The translations under genes were made by a program, and so were the position numbers. A stretch of DNA of 35,401 nucleotides from a bacterium (GTDB lineage: Bacteria > Krumholzibacteriota > Krumholzibacteriia > LZORAL124-64-63). Positions 7,373-16,807 of this stretch are shown here, in pieces. The stretch lies in assembly GCA_020049465.1 (NCBI GenBank), contig JAIFKS010000129.1, positions 1-35,401 of the forward strand, in the 5' to 3' direction. The stretch's first letter is position 1, and every line of letters begins with the position of its first letter. The notes under the pieces were generated by a model. The model was not told the origin of the DNA. It did not search any database and was given only the letters and a program-made list of their open reading frames with translations.

Positions 7373-9241
7373 CTAGAGCTTGTAGTCCCGCCGGAAATAC
7401 CACAACTGGTGGACCAGCGCCTGCCGGGTTTCCAGGAAGCACTCCCACTGTTGACGGGCGTCGACGAACTTCGCGGTCAGGACCTCGTCGGTGCCGAAAG
7501 TCTGGCTGCTCAGGTAGTAGTTGCCGGGGCTCTCTTGTGGTCCCTGCCTGCCGCCTCGGTTGTTGTACCGGGCCGGAGTCCACGTTTGTCCGGTGTAGAC
7601 TCCCCCGCTTGGGGGGGTATCGACCAGACGCATCGATTGGACGCCATCCATCGCATCGAAGTATTTGCCGGCCGTTTCGGGCCAGAGATTCCTGATGGCC
7701 CAACCCCAATCGCCCAATCGGATGAACTGCCAGTACGAGGACTCCGTGAGGGAGGACTGCATCAGGGACCAGTAGTTCGAATACACCTGCAGATGCCGCT
7801 CCCCGTCGAGGCCTTCGACGAAGATCCGATAGGCGAAGGCCTGGTCGAAGAAAATGGTCCGGAACGAGAAGGTAGGATTCCCGTCCAGACGCTGGTTCCC
7901 CGTGCCGCGAATCGTCCCGGTCAGCCAGACCCGGTAGCCGGTTTCGTATTCCTGCCAGACGCCGCCCGTCGGGGTGAACGTGACCGTCCGGTCGGAGACC
8001 GACAGGCTGCCGGTGATCGTGGGCTGGTACTGGTTGTTGACCCAGGTGTCGGCGGTGACGGTCACCGAGCTGCTGTTGACCGTGGCAGGGTCCACCGGGA
8101 ACTCGAAGACCATCGTGAGGGCATCCTCGATGCGGACCAGAGTGGCGCCGTTCGCGGGGGTCGACGAAACCAGGTGCATGAGCGGGGCGGTGCGGAAGCC
8201 GAGGGTGCGACCGCCGGCGAGCGGCCGTCCCGCCTGGTCGCGGATCGCCGCGGTCAGGGTGATCGTGAAGCTCGTATCGTCGGCCAGCCACGCGCTGTAG
8301 AGGGGGTCGAAGGTCAGCACCGCTCCCGACACGCTCAATTCCCCGCCGACATCCTGACCGTTGCCGTCCCTCAGTTGGAACGAGGAGGGTGTCACGGTCG
8401 CGGCATCCAGGGTGCCGTTGAAGTTCACGGTGATGACGCCATCGACGGCGACATTGACCGCGCCGTCGGCCGGCACCGCCGAAGCGATGTCCAGCACCTG
8501 GCTCGTGGTCGAGAAGCCCGCCACGAAGACGAAGCCGAGGCGGGCGCCGCTGGTCGACATCAGGTCGGCCCCGACGTTCACGGCGTAGCTTGCGGACGAA
8601 GCCAGGGGATTGACGGGGACCAGGCGGATCGTCGCGCCGTCGCTGGTCCGGGTCGCGGCCACCGACACACCGTTACGGACCAGCTGGAACGTCGCCTCCG
8701 AGACGGAGCTGGGGTCCACGTTTCCGTTGAACGTCACTTCCACCGCGGTGACCAGCGAGACTCCGGTCGAACCATTGGCAGGATTGCTGGCCGTCACCGT
8801 GAACGCGCTCGGATCGACTTTCACGCCGCTGAAATCCACGGTTTCGGTGCAGTTGTCGGGCGCGCCGAAATCGGTGATGACGGTGCCGCTGATCCTGTCG
8901 CCAGCCTCGTTGAGGGTGAACTCCCAATCCTGGCTGCTGTTGCCGCCCGCGATCGACAGCCGCGCCGTGCTGCCCGTGACGTTTCCGGTTGCGGTGCCGC
9001 CGGCCAGCGTCAGCGTGATCGCCGCGCCTTGCTGGGCAAGAGACATGCGCCCGATCCCGGTGGTTCCGACCGGCCGATTGGGGCATGCCTTGGCCGCCAC
9101 GGTGAAGTCGAGATCCCAGGTTCCGCTGAAATCACGGACTGCGGCCGGCGCCGTGGCTTCGTTGCCGCCGCAGCCGGCCAGGTAGCCGGCTCCGAGCAGC
9201 TGAACGGCTATCAGGATTCTGAGAAGAGTGGAGCGTGGCAC
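7373..9241 (-). CDS. Lipoprotein with three SbsA/Big_5-type Ig domains
   Basis: A 622-aa predicted lipoprotein. The start is GTG at 9241, with AAAGG about 8 bases upstream. Seen: a signal peptide and lipobox (LLGAGYLAGCGG, lipidated Cys near residue 24), a ~110-residue beta domain (FSGTWDLDF to NCTETVDFSGVKV), then three tandem SbsA Ig-like (Big_5) domains of about 100 residues, each opening with a variant of ..S.PANG...V and containing FNG.VD or FEFPVDPATV and FTPTGG-type strands. The last ~150 residues (from FFDQAFAYRIFVEG) are Trp/Tyr-rich (ESSYWQFIRLGDWGWAIRNLWPE) and not recognised. The role is probably envelope structural or binding. The gene stands alone, 151 bases after the kinase gene, and is followed by the hairpin. 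Confidence 0.8.
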   Translation of the reverse strand: MPRSTLLRILIAVQLLGAGYLAGCGGNEATAPAAVRDFSGTWDLDFTVAAKACPNRPVGTTGIGRMSLAQQGAAITLTLAGGTATGNVTGSTARLSIAGGNSSQDWEFTLNEAGDRISGTVITDFGAPDNCTETVDFSGVKVDPSAFTVTASNPANGSTGVSLVTAVEVTFNGNVDPSSVSEATFQLVRNGVSVAATRTSDGATIRLVPVNPLASSASYAVNVGADLMSTSGARLGFVFVAGFSTTSQVLDIASAVPADGAVNVAVDGVITVNFNGTLDAATVTPSSFQLRDGNGQDVGGELSVSGAVLTFDPLYSAWLADDTSFTITLTAAIRDQAGRPLAGGRTLGFRTAPLMHLVSSTPANGATLVRIEDALTMVFEFPVDPATVNSSSVTVTADTWVNNQYQPTITGSLSVSDRTVTFTPTGGVWQEYETGYRVWLTGTIRGTGNQRLDGNPTFSFRTIFFDQAFAYRIFVEGLDGERHLQVYSNYWSLMQSSLTESSYWQFIRLGDWGWAIRNLWPETAGKYFDAMDGVQSMRLVDTPPSGGVYTGQTWTPARYNNRGGRQGPQESPGNYYLSSQTFGTDEVLTAKFVDARQQWECFLETRQALVHQLWYFRRDYKL

Positions 9242-9392
9242 GGGTTCGCCTTTCTGCAGGTGTGGTGATTCCGCTCGTGCGGAGGGACCAGTTCGTCCAG
9301 CACCAGGACCACCGCGAACGGCTGGCCAAACCCGTCAGGAAATGGCGATTTATTTAATCTTTTTTTGAATAGAAGGATGCCGGAGGGTTCGT

Positions 9393-11846
9393 TCAGTCGT
9401 CCGGCAGGGTCGGAACGGCCAGCGCCAATGCCCGTAACCCTTTTTCGGTCTTGCTGTTACCGTCCAGACGTTCCAGTTCGGCCAATCCGTTCAGCAGCGC
9501 CACCTTGTCGCTCCGGGTCAGGGGATCGACCACCGCGACCTGTTCCAGGGCTTCCGCATAGAGCTGCCGCGCCCGGGACGTTTCACCCAGATCGCGCAGC
9601 ACCTCGGCCTGGGCGCCGATCCCGCGGACCAGAACCGGATGGGCCGGCCGCAGGGTGCGGCGCTCCCGAGCCACGACATCTTCCAGGATAGCCGCCGCCT
9701 GGACCAGATCGCCCTGGCGGGCCAGGGTTCGGGCCAGTCCCTCGCCGATCTCCAGACGATCCAGATGGTCCGGCCCCAGGATCCGGGTCAGCCCCTGCCA
9801 CGCGCGCCGGTAGTGGACCAGAGCCTGCTCCAGGTTGCCGCTCTCCAGGTGCATGGCGGCCAGCATGCCGGCGTACTGGAAAATGTTGGGATGGTCCGGG
9901 CCGGCCAGGCGCTCGATCCCGGCCAGGGCCGCCGCGCACGCGGCCAGCGATTCCGCCGACGGGTGCAATCGGTGACGCGCTCTGGCCAGCTTGGCGATGC
10001 CGTACTGGGTGTCCTTGTCCTGCGGCCCCAGGGTCCGGATGCGCGCCTCGACCAGCGGTTCGAACAGGCGGAGTGAGGCTCTGATGCGTCCCTGCTGGAA
10101 CAGGGTGCTGGCCAGGCTGTCGCGGGCGCGCAGGGTCGAGCGGTCGTCGTACCCGCGGACGTTGGTGAGCCCGTCGATCGCACGCTGCTGCAGGGGGATG
10201 GCGGCGTCGAAATAGCCCTGGCTGCTCAGCACATTCGAAAGGGTGCTGGCCGCGAGCACCGATTGCCGGTCATCCGGCCCGAAGGTCTGCTCGCTGACGT
10301 GCAGGGCGCGCGTCAGGGTGCGGCGGGCCTCGGCCTGCATGCCCAGTTCGCGATAGACCTTGCCCACCGAATAGAGCAGGCGCGCCTGCAGTTCCGGCTG
10401 GTCGCCCAGTTCCGACTCGATGCGGGCCGCGCTGCCGTTGAGCAGGTCCAGCGCCGAGATCTCCTCGCCGCGCATGCGGTCCGGATCGACGTTGCGGAAC
10501 ACATCCTCCAGGAAGCGGGCATGCTCATTGGCGACTCCGGCCTCGATGTTGGCGCGGTCGCGTTCATGGGCGATCCGGTCGGCCTGCACCGCCATCACGG
10601 CCCCGAAGCCCATGACCAGCAGCAGACCGACCGCGGCCACCCCGACCCCGGCCCGGTGGCGGCGGGCGAACTTGCGCAGGTGGTAGGCGGCCGACGGCGG
10701 TCGCGCGACGACAGGCTGCGCCGCCAGAAATCGTTCCAGATCCAGAGCCAGATCGTGGGCCGATTCATAGCGCCGGGCCGGATCCTTCTCCACCGCCTTC
10801 ATCGTGATCCAGTCCAGATCGCCGGCCAGTTGCCGGCGGAGGGCCGCCGGGCTGGTGCGGCGATCGGCGGCGACGGCCAGTCCGGCTTCGCCGAGACCGC
10901 TGACCTTTGCGCTCGGCCTGGGCGGGACGTCGCACCGAATCCGCCGCAGCATGGCCTCGACGCCGCCGCTGCGCAGTTCGGCCGGGTCGATCGGCAACGC
11001 ACCCGCCAGGAGCTCGTAGAGGATCACGCCCAGCGAGTAGACATCGCTGCGGGTGTCCGAAGCCTCGCCCTGTGCCTGCTCGGGGCTCATGTAGTCCGGG
11101 GTGCCGACCAGCAGCCCGGCTTCGGTCAATAGGGTCTCCGTCGTCAGCGACCGCTCCGTGGCACGGGCCACGCCGAAGTCGATGATCTTCGGCACCGGCC
11201 GTCCGTCTTCGCCGGTCACCAGAATGTTGGACGGCTTCAGATCCCGGTGCAGCACGGTCTTGCGGTGCGCGTGCTGCACGCCGGCGCAGACCTGCCGGAA
11301 CAGATCCAGACGGGCGCGGAGATCGAACCGGTGCGTGTCGCAGTAGTGCGTGATCGCGACACCGTCGATGAATTCCATCGAGAAGTAGGGGCGTTGATCC
11401 GCGGTCAGACCCGCGTCATACACCTGGGCGATCGCCGAATGGGACATCAGGGCCAGGGCCTGGCGCTCGCGTTCGAACCGCCGCAGGACCTCTTGAGAAT
11501 CCAGGCCCGAGCGGATCACCTTGATCGCCACCCGCCGCCGCACCGGCTGCAGCTGCTGCGCCTCCCAGACCTCGCCCATCCCGCCCTGGCCGATCCGGCG
11601 TCCCATCTCGTGCTGCGCAATGTCCGGCGCCGCCGCGGGAGCGGACCGGGCGGCGGCCGCCACCACCCGGCCGGCGGCGCCTTCATCCTGGTCGTCGTCG
11701 GCGTGCCGGAGCAGGGCCTCCAGCTCGCAGCGCAGTTCCGGATCGCTGCCGCACTCACGCGCCAGGAACGCGTCGCGTCCGGCGCCGGTCAGGGCCACGG
11801 CCTGCGCGAACAGGCCTTCCAGTTTCTCCCAGCGTTCACTCGCCAC
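9393..11846 (-). CDS. Membrane Ser/Thr protein kinase with TPR sensor region
   Basis: An 817-aa PknB-type kinase. The start is GTG at 11846, inside the end of the sigma factor gene, preceded by GAGGA at 5 bases; the 11-base overlap implies coupled translation. Seen: an N-terminal ~75-residue helical region, a Gly-rich loop RRIGQGGMGEVW (84-94), the catalytic Lys in VAIKVI (K109), HRDLKPSNI, the DFG motif (IIDFGVA), SPEQAQGE after the activation segment and SDVYSLGVILYELLAG. A single membrane helix (GVGVAAVGLLLVMGFGAVMAV) follows, then a ~380-residue outer region of TPR-like repeats with the GPDH pattern (LAGPDHPNIFQYAG, ILGPDHLDRLEIG). Kinases of this build commonly sit beside TIGR02999-type ECF sigma factors, as here. 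The likely role is to sense an envelope signal and modulate the sigma factor; that link is inference. Confidence 0.92.
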   Translation of the reverse strand: MASERWEKLEGLFAQAVALTGAGRDAFLARECGSDPELRCELEALLRHADDDQDEGAAGRVVAAAARSAPAAAPDIAQHEMGRRIGQGGMGEVWEAQQLQPVRRRVAIKVIRSGLDSQEVLRRFERERQALALMSHSAIAQVYDAGLTADQRPYFSMEFIDGVAITHYCDTHRFDLRARLDLFRQVCAGVQHAHRKTVLHRDLKPSNILVTGEDGRPVPKIIDFGVARATERSLTTETLLTEAGLLVGTPDYMSPEQAQGEASDTRSDVYSLGVILYELLAGALPIDPAELRSGGVEAMLRRIRCDVPPRPSAKVSGLGEAGLAVAADRRTSPAALRRQLAGDLDWITMKAVEKDPARRYESAHDLALDLERFLAAQPVVARPPSAAYHLRKFARRHRAGVGVAAVGLLLVMGFGAVMAVQADRIAHERDRANIEAGVANEHARFLEDVFRNVDPDRMRGEEISALDLLNGSAARIESELGDQPELQARLLYSVGKVYRELGMQAEARRTLTRALHVSEQTFGPDDRQSVLAASTLSNVLSSQGYFDAAIPLQQRAIDGLTNVRGYDDRSTLRARDSLASTLFQQGRIRASLRLFEPLVEARIRTLGPQDKDTQYGIAKLARARHRLHPSAESLAACAAALAGIERLAGPDHPNIFQYAGMLAAMHLESGNLEQALVHYRRAWQGLTRILGPDHLDRLEIGEGLARTLARQGDLVQAAAILEDVVARERRTLRPAHPVLVRGIGAQAEVLRDLGETSRARQLYAEALEQVAVVDPLTRSDKVALLNGLAELERLDGNSKTEKGLRALALAVPTLPDD

Positions 11847-12429
11847 GGTATTCCTCGAGGCGGGCACCAAGCCAGGACCGCAGGAAGCGCCAGCGCCGCT
11901 CGATCGTCGACAGCGAAACGCCGAGGGTGGCGGCCACTTCCTCCATCGTCAGGCCCGCGAAGTAGCGCAGCATGACGATCTCGTGGCCGTCGGGATCCTC
12001 GGCCGCCAGCCGCGCGAGGGCCAATTCCAGCTGCAACATGTCGGTGGCCGGTGCTTCGATGGGCGGGTCGAGGCCATCCAGGTCGATGCGCTGCAGGGCG
12101 CCTCCGCGCTTGAGGCTGCCCTTGCGGCGCGCCGATTCGACCAGGATGTCATGCATGGCCCGCGACGCCGCGAAAAAGAAGTGGCGTCGGCTCTGCCAGT
12201 CGCGCGCCGGGTGCCCCTCGAGGCGGAGGAAGGCTTCGTGCACCAGGGCCGTGGGCTGCAACGTCTGTCCGGGGGCCAGGTGGGCCATGCGCGCCCGCGC
12301 CAGACGGCGCAGTTCGTCGTAGAGCAGCGGCACCACTTCGGCTCGTGCCCCGGATTCGCCGCCGGCAATGCGCTCCAGCAGGAGGGTCACGGCATCATAG
12401 ATGTCCTGCTCGCGGCCTGATGGTGGCAC
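11836..12429 (-). CDS. ECF-type RNA polymerase sigma factor
   Basis: A 197-aa ECF sigma factor of the TIGR02999-like group. The start is GTG at 12429 with CAGGAG 5-6 bases upstream. Seen: region 2 (VPLLYDELRRLARARMAH, then LQPTALVHEAFLRL and RRHFFFAASRAMHDILVESARRK) and region 4 (MLRYFAGLTMEEVAATLGVSLSTIERRWRFLRSWL, a helix-turn-helix for the -35 element). It overlaps the Ser/Thr kinase gene, a pairing in which the kinase is thought to control the sigma factor in place of a classical anti-sigma factor. No cognate promoter can be assigned by eye. Confidence 0.92.
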   Translation of the reverse strand: MPPSGREQDIYDAVTLLLERIAGGESGARAEVVPLLYDELRRLARARMAHLAPGQTLQPTALVHEAFLRLEGHPARDWQSRRHFFFAASRAMHDILVESARRKGSLKRGGALQRIDLDGLDPPIEAPATDMLQLELALARLAAEDPDGHEIVMLRYFAGLTMEEVAATLGVSLSTIERRWRFLRSWLGARLEEYRGE

Positions 12430-12497
12430 GGGGGCTCCTGCGGGAGAGGCTCAGGCGACATGGCATGGCGGGCAGTCGCCCTTCAAAGGCGACTGTA

Positions 12498-12755
12498 TCA
12501 CTCTGTTGTGTGTCTCCCAAACCCGATCTTCCCGGTGATCGCAATCCGCCCGGCTAAGTGATGGGCGCGGCCTTCACGCCGACGTGGGTACCGACCCACG
12601 GTCCGGCCGCCCATCTGTATCCACTGCCGCAGCCGATGGGCCACCTTGTCGGTGCCGCCGGGCGCGTCCGAATGCGTCGCCGACAGCGCGAAACCCGCCG
12701 CGAGAAGAAGTGGAAAGGCCATCAACCACACACGGAGAAGTCGTCGGGTCTCCAT
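12498..12755 (-). CDS. Small predicted exported protein, doubtful
   Basis: An 85-codon frame beginning METRRLLRVWLMAFPLLLAAGFALSA, a convincing signal peptide, preceded by TAGGGGA at about 5 bases. After the signal sequence only ~60 residues follow, rich in Arg/His/Gly and without a recognised domain. The end resembles out-of-frame coding sequence. It may be a genuine small secreted protein, or the 5' end of a gene that has lost its frame. It lies between the amylase and sigma factor genes on the same strand. Confidence 0.35.
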   Translation of the reverse strand: METRRLLRVWLMAFPLLLAAGFALSATHSDAPGGTDKVAHRLRQWIQMGGRTVGRYPRRREGRAHHLAGRIAITGKIGFGRHTTE

Positions 12756-12854
12756 GAAGTCCCCTACCCGATGCCCCTGGTATCATGCCCCGGAATTCTC
12801 GCGAACGTAGGGTATCCTGGCGGTGGGTCAAAGGACGGGCGCCGTCGCCGTCAC

Positions 12855-15140
12855 TCACTTCACAAGCGTCATCTTCGCCAGTCGCGTGCCGCCATCCGTC
12901 TCGAGCCGCGCGAAATACACGCCGGCACCGACCGCCAGCCCCCGGCCGTCGGTGCCGTCCCAGCGGATCTCCCCGGCGCCCGCGGCCAGCGTCCCGTCCA
13001 GCAGCACGACCAGTTCCCGCCCCGCCAGGTCGTAGATGCCGAGCCGCGCCCGGCCCGCCTCGGGCAACGCGAAGCGGATGGTCGTCGAAGGGTTGAACGG
13101 ATTCGGATGGTTCTGTTCCAGGTAGAAGCCGGTGCGCGGCAGGTTATCGCTGCGCGGGTCCACCGCCGAGACGCCCGTCAGTTCGTACGCCCGCACGTCG
13201 TGGCCATCCAGTTCGAGTCCGGCAATCAGGCCGTCCGCCGCGACCGTGATCGTGCGCGAGTCGGCGGTGTCCAGCAGGTCGACGGCCAGGTAATCGCCGG
13301 GCGCCAATGCGGCCGCCGAGGCGGTGGCCGTGAAGCCGGCCAGCGCACCCGCGGACGTGTTGGCCAGACACAGCACCGTCTGCTGGCTGTCGGTGCGGAC
13401 GTAGGCGAGCGCCGCCGGCTCCGACACCGCCAGCATCGCGCAGTTGCCGCGCCGCAGCGCCGTGGATCCGTTGCGTGCGTGCACCAGGCGCTTGTACCAG
13501 GCCAGCAGCGATTGCGTATCCTGCTGCGCTGTGGCCACGTTGAACTGCGGGAAGTTCGCGTTGAGGGCCTGCCACGGCGTTCCCGTCGTGAAGCCGGCGC
13601 CGGCGCCCGCGGTCCACTGCATCGGCGAGCGGATGTATTCGTGCGCACCGTTGCCGACCATGCCGATCTCTTCGCCGTAGTAGAGGAATGGCACTCCCGG
13701 CAGCGTCAGGTAGAGTCCGGCGGCCGCCTTCGCCTTGCCCGGGTCGAAGCCCAGCACGTTGAACGAGCGGTCCTGGTCGTGGTTGGTCAGGAACGTCGCG
13801 TACTGCAGGTACGGGTACAGCGCATGCACCTGCGCCATCTTGCCGCCCAGGCCCGCGGCGTTGCCGCCGTTGACCGCGCCGAGGATCGCGTACGAAAGGT
13901 CGAACTCGAAGCAGAGGTCGAGCCTGTCGTTGGTGACGTACTGCACCACGGTGCTGCTGGCTGTCCAGGCTTCGCCCACCGAGAGCGCGCCCGGTTCGAC
14001 CGCCTTGATGTGCGTGTTGAAGTCCTGCCAGAACTGCAGCGTGGAGGGCGTGGTCTGCAGCAGGCCCGGGTCCTCGTCGATGTACAGCACGGCATCGAGC
14101 CGGAACCCGTCCACGCCGATGGCCTCGAGCCACCACGCCGCCGTGTCCAGCATCTCGGTCTTCACGGCCGGCGTGTCGTAGTTCAGGTCGGGCATGCCGC
14201 TCCAGAACAGCCCGTAGTACCAGCCGGACTGGTTCCAGTGCCACACGCCCTGGCCCCACGGCCCCGTCTCGTCCGGTTTGGTCGGCGCCCAGCGGAACCA
14301 GTCCCGGTAGGTGGGCGAGTTCTGCCGCGCCGCCACGAACCACGGATGCTCGTTCGAGCAGTGGTTCATTACGTAGTCGATGATGACCTTGATGCCGCGC
14401 GCATGCGCCGCCGCCAGAAAGGCCTCGAAGTCGGCCATCGTCCCGTAGTCGGGGTTGATGGAGCGGTAATCCAGCGAATCGTACCCGTGGTAGCTGGGCG
14501 CGTTGTTGATGGGCATCAGCCAGATGCCGGTGATGCCCAGGTCGGTCGTGGTCGCCGGATCGCCGTCGTTCAGGTAGTCCAGCTTCGCGGTGAGCCCGGG
14601 CAGGTCGCCGATGCCGTCGCCGTCGCTGTCGCTGAAGCTGCGCACCAGGATCTCGTAGAAGACGGTGTCGTTCCACCAGTGCGTCGGGCCCACGGGCACG
14701 GGGTCACTGCCGCCGCCGCCCGCGGGCGCGTAGTCGTTGTACCAGACGTCGATCAGGTTGTCGCTCGCCAGCACCGCGTAGGAGCGGTTGTTGCCGACTC
14801 CGGGAAACTCCTCGGTGCCGTCCCACTGCCCGTTGAGGCGGAACTTGAACTCGATGACCTGCCCGGTCGTGAAGCCGCCCACGACCACCGCCCACACCGT
14901 GTCGCCGTCGGCGTCGGCCAGGGGCGTCAGGGGGCTGGACCCCCAACCGTTGAAGCTGCCGGCCACATCGACGAATTCCTGGGCCGGGTCGAAGGCGCCA
15001 AGCTGCACCTGGTCGGCCATGCGCACCTGGAAGGTGACGTCGACGGCGAAGGCAGCGGGGGCGCACAGCAGCGCGGCGCCAAGAGTCAGGCAGCCAAGGG
15101 TCAGGCAGGCGGTCAATCGCATCCGGGTACTGCTTGTCAT
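12855..15140 (-). CDS. Secreted GH13 alpha-amylase with starch-binding and FlgD-like domains
   Basis: A 761-aa exported alpha-amylase, hydrolysing alpha-1,4-glucan outside the cytoplasm. Seen in order: a signal peptide (residues 1-32, ending APAAFA); a CBM20/CBM48-like starch-binding domain (about 33-135, with AGSFNGWG and FKFRLNGQWDG); the GH13 barrel from about 155 with the conserved regions DYVMNH (region I), VDGFRLDAV (nucleophile D349), SVGEAW (acid/base E390) and LTNHDQDR (D455); a C-terminal beta domain; and a FlgD-like Ig tail (NHPNPFNPSTTIRFALPEAG near 675 to LAKMTLVK). The start at 15140 has no strong ribosome-binding site; the ATG six codons later is an alternative. It is monocistronic as far as seen. 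The FlgD-like tail groups it with the other exported proteins here. Confidence 0.93.
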   Translation of the reverse strand: MTSSTRMRLTACLTLGCLTLGAALLCAPAAFAVDVTFQVRMADQVQLGAFDPAQEFVDVAGSFNGWGSSPLTPLADADGDTVWAVVVGGFTTGQVIEFKFRLNGQWDGTEEFPGVGNNRSYAVLASDNLIDVWYNDYAPAGGGGSDPVPVGPTHWWNDTVFYEILVRSFSDSDGDGIGDLPGLTAKLDYLNDGDPATTTDLGITGIWLMPINNAPSYHGYDSLDYRSINPDYGTMADFEAFLAAAHARGIKVIIDYVMNHCSNEHPWFVAARQNSPTYRDWFRWAPTKPDETGPWGQGVWHWNQSGWYYGLFWSGMPDLNYDTPAVKTEMLDTAAWWLEAIGVDGFRLDAVLYIDEDPGLLQTTPSTLQFWQDFNTHIKAVEPGALSVGEAWTASSTVVQYVTNDRLDLCFEFDLSYAILGAVNGGNAAGLGGKMAQVHALYPYLQYATFLTNHDQDRSFNVLGFDPGKAKAAAGLYLTLPGVPFLYYGEEIGMVGNGAHEYIRSPMQWTAGAGAGFTTGTPWQALNANFPQFNVATAQQDTQSLLAWYKRLVHARNGSTALRRGNCAMLAVSEPAALAYVRTDSQQTVLCLANTSAGALAGFTATASAAALAPGDYLAVDLLDTADSRTITVAADGLIAGLELDGHDVRAYELTGVSAVDPRSDNLPRTGFYLEQNHPNPFNPSTTIRFALPEAGRARLGIYDLAGRELVVLLDGTLAAGAGEIRWDGTDGRGLAVGAGVYFARLETDGGTRLAKMTLVK

Positions 15141-15511
15141 TGGGGTGTTGCCCGGGCGGCGACGCGGTCGAACCCCGGGCGGGGGCCTGTACGGAGCAAT
15201 CATAGCACAATTGGGGGTGTTGGGGCGAAGGCCATCGCGCGCGGCACTTGCGCCGGCGCAAGTTTGCCGGCGTGCTGGCCCCCGCAACTCGCGTTTGGGT
15301 TCGACCAGACGGTCGCGACCGTGGACGGGTCGGAGATGGACCAGGCGACGGGGTTGGCGGACGACGGGGGAGCAGTCCCCAACCAGGCCATTCACCGGTT
15401 GACACGGATGCCGCGGTCGACGCAGCATGCCCTTGCCGGCGATTGCCGACGCAGGAGTGGCGATGGGTATCCCTGCTTCATCATGAGTATTCCTCCGAAA
15501 GCGAGACCGAC
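15141..15511. other. Divergent intergenic region
   Basis: A 371-base gap between the amylase (leftward) and the small outer-membrane protein (rightward). It contains the 18-bp palindrome at 15246-15263 and, just upstream of the amylase, the AT-rich patch CAATCATAGCACAATTG near 15198, where its promoter probably lies. No gene is convincing here; the open frames reading through it have no family resemblance. Confidence 0.45.
15246..15263. repeat. Dispersed palindrome, copy 4 (full 18 bp)
   Basis: Perfect palindrome ACTTGCGCCGGCGCAAGT, about 105 bases upstream of the amylase start and 250 bases upstream of the outer-membrane protein gene. This position is compatible with an operator as well as with a neutral repeat. 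Confidence 0.88.
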
Positions 15512-16117
15512 ATGATGACCGCGACTCGCCTGTTCCCCTTGGCATTGTTGCTGTGTTTGACGGCCGCCACGGCTGCGACGGCCGCGCCGGTCGGGAACCT
15601 GCCCGACTCAGGCATCTTGGGCGGTACCTGGGTGACCAACATCCCGGCGGACCAGTACCTGGGTCTGACCATCTACCGCGTCATTCCCCGCAAGGTCGGA
15701 TGGTTCATCGAAGGCAAGTTCGGCAGGCAGATGACGTATGAGAGTTCGAACTACTACGAGAACATTTCCATCGGACAATCCGAGGACTGGGGTGATCAGT
15801 TCCTGAAGTCGGATGAATCGTACGACACGTTCAATGCCGGCGTAACCTACGCCTACGGCAAGCAGTTCTTCGTCTATCTCGGCGCAGGCATCAGCGAAAC
15901 CGACAGCTACCGGCAGTACCACGACGAATTCGGGATCCTTGGCGACGGTGGCAACTATTGGATCGACGGTATCGAGAATGGTACGGCGACGAATACCGTG
16001 TTCGGCGCGATGTTCCGCACCTCGGACACCTTCGTCATTCAGATCGGTTACGACTCGCGTCCGGCCGGCCTCAACCTCGGCATCGGCCTGGTTACCTCCT
16101 GGCCGTCCCCTTACTGA
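15512..16117 (+). CDS. Small outer-membrane beta-barrel-like protein
   Basis: A 201-aa exported protein. The first of two adjacent ATGs (15512 and 15515) is taken as the start; the ribosome-binding site is weak. Seen: a signal peptide (MMTATRLFPLALLLCLTAATAATA, cleaved near AAP), then amphipathic beta strands with aromatic ends typical of small barrels: GWFIEGKFGRQMTYESSNYYE, DTFNAGVTYAYGKQFFVYLGAGIS and, at the end, TFVIQIGYDSRPAGLNLGIGLV. No enzyme motif and no named family are recognised. It is transcribed away from the amylase. A porin-like or structural envelope role is inferred from the strand pattern. Confidence 0.7.
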   Translation: MMTATRLFPLALLLCLTAATAATAAPVGNLPDSGILGGTWVTNIPADQYLGLTIYRVIPRKVGWFIEGKFGRQMTYESSNYYENISIGQSEDWGDQFLKSDESYDTFNAGVTYAYGKQFFVYLGAGISETDSYRQYHDEFGILGDGGNYWIDGIENGTATNTVFGAMFRTSDTFVIQIGYDSRPAGLNLGIGLVTSWPSPY

Positions 16118-16807
16118 CTGTCGGGGCTGAGGTGCGCACCAAGAAGGTTATCTTCTGCCTCGAAATCGGGTGCAGAGAAATTAGCAGAGGCCCTCGGCTG
16201 TATTGGCCCGACGATCTCTTAACTGGAGGACACCGTGCGTAACATCATGGTACCATCGCCCTAGTTGGGTCGCTTTCGCGATCCGGCGACTTTAGCACCA
16301 CCCGGGCGCCGGGCGGCATTCCACGCGACAGGGCGGCTCCAAAGGGACCCGAGCTTTGGCGCAGGACGAAAAGATGCTCGATACGTTCCGCGGGACCTCT
16401 TCAGTCCTCAACCCGCAGGCTGACCCTGCCGTATGCGACTACCACCGATTCGCGGTCCTCGTTGTCGGTCTCGTCCGCCGACGGGCGAGGAATAACTAGG
16501 CCCGACACGATCCGGTTGGCTGTTAACCAAAATGATCCAAGTGTGCGATTCTGAGACTCAGAGACAGTTGCGTGGCGATTCCCGCACCTTCGATACCTCT
16601 CCCGAAATCTCTCCGATTTCCGGCCGCTGCATAAGCCGGATTGCCACGCCCGCAACTCAATGGCCTGCGTACAGTTACAAAAAGACCCTCGTGCCATTAC
16701 GGCCGAGGGCCTCTGTAAACTTCTCGCGCTCCGTTTTCTAGGCCGGAGATGATTGGCTCCCCGGTCGGGGCGCGCAGCGAGAATGCAGAGAGATCAATTG
16801 GATGTAT
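16118..16807. other. Gene-poor region with an orphan start signal
   Basis: About 690 bases without a supported gene. On the plus strand a textbook GGAGG at 16223-16227 precedes a GTG at 16234, but the frame (MRNIMVPSP) stops after nine codons. This looks like the preserved 5' end of a lost gene. Base composition is lower in GC than the neighbouring genes. No RNA gene or repeat was recognised. Confidence 0.4.

Noticed and set aside
12558..12858. A longer gene spanning the small exported frame upstream of the sigma factor
   Set aside because: The other minus-strand frame there (GDGARPLTHRQD and onward) has no signal, no domain and atypical composition. Only the signal-peptide frame is worth recording.
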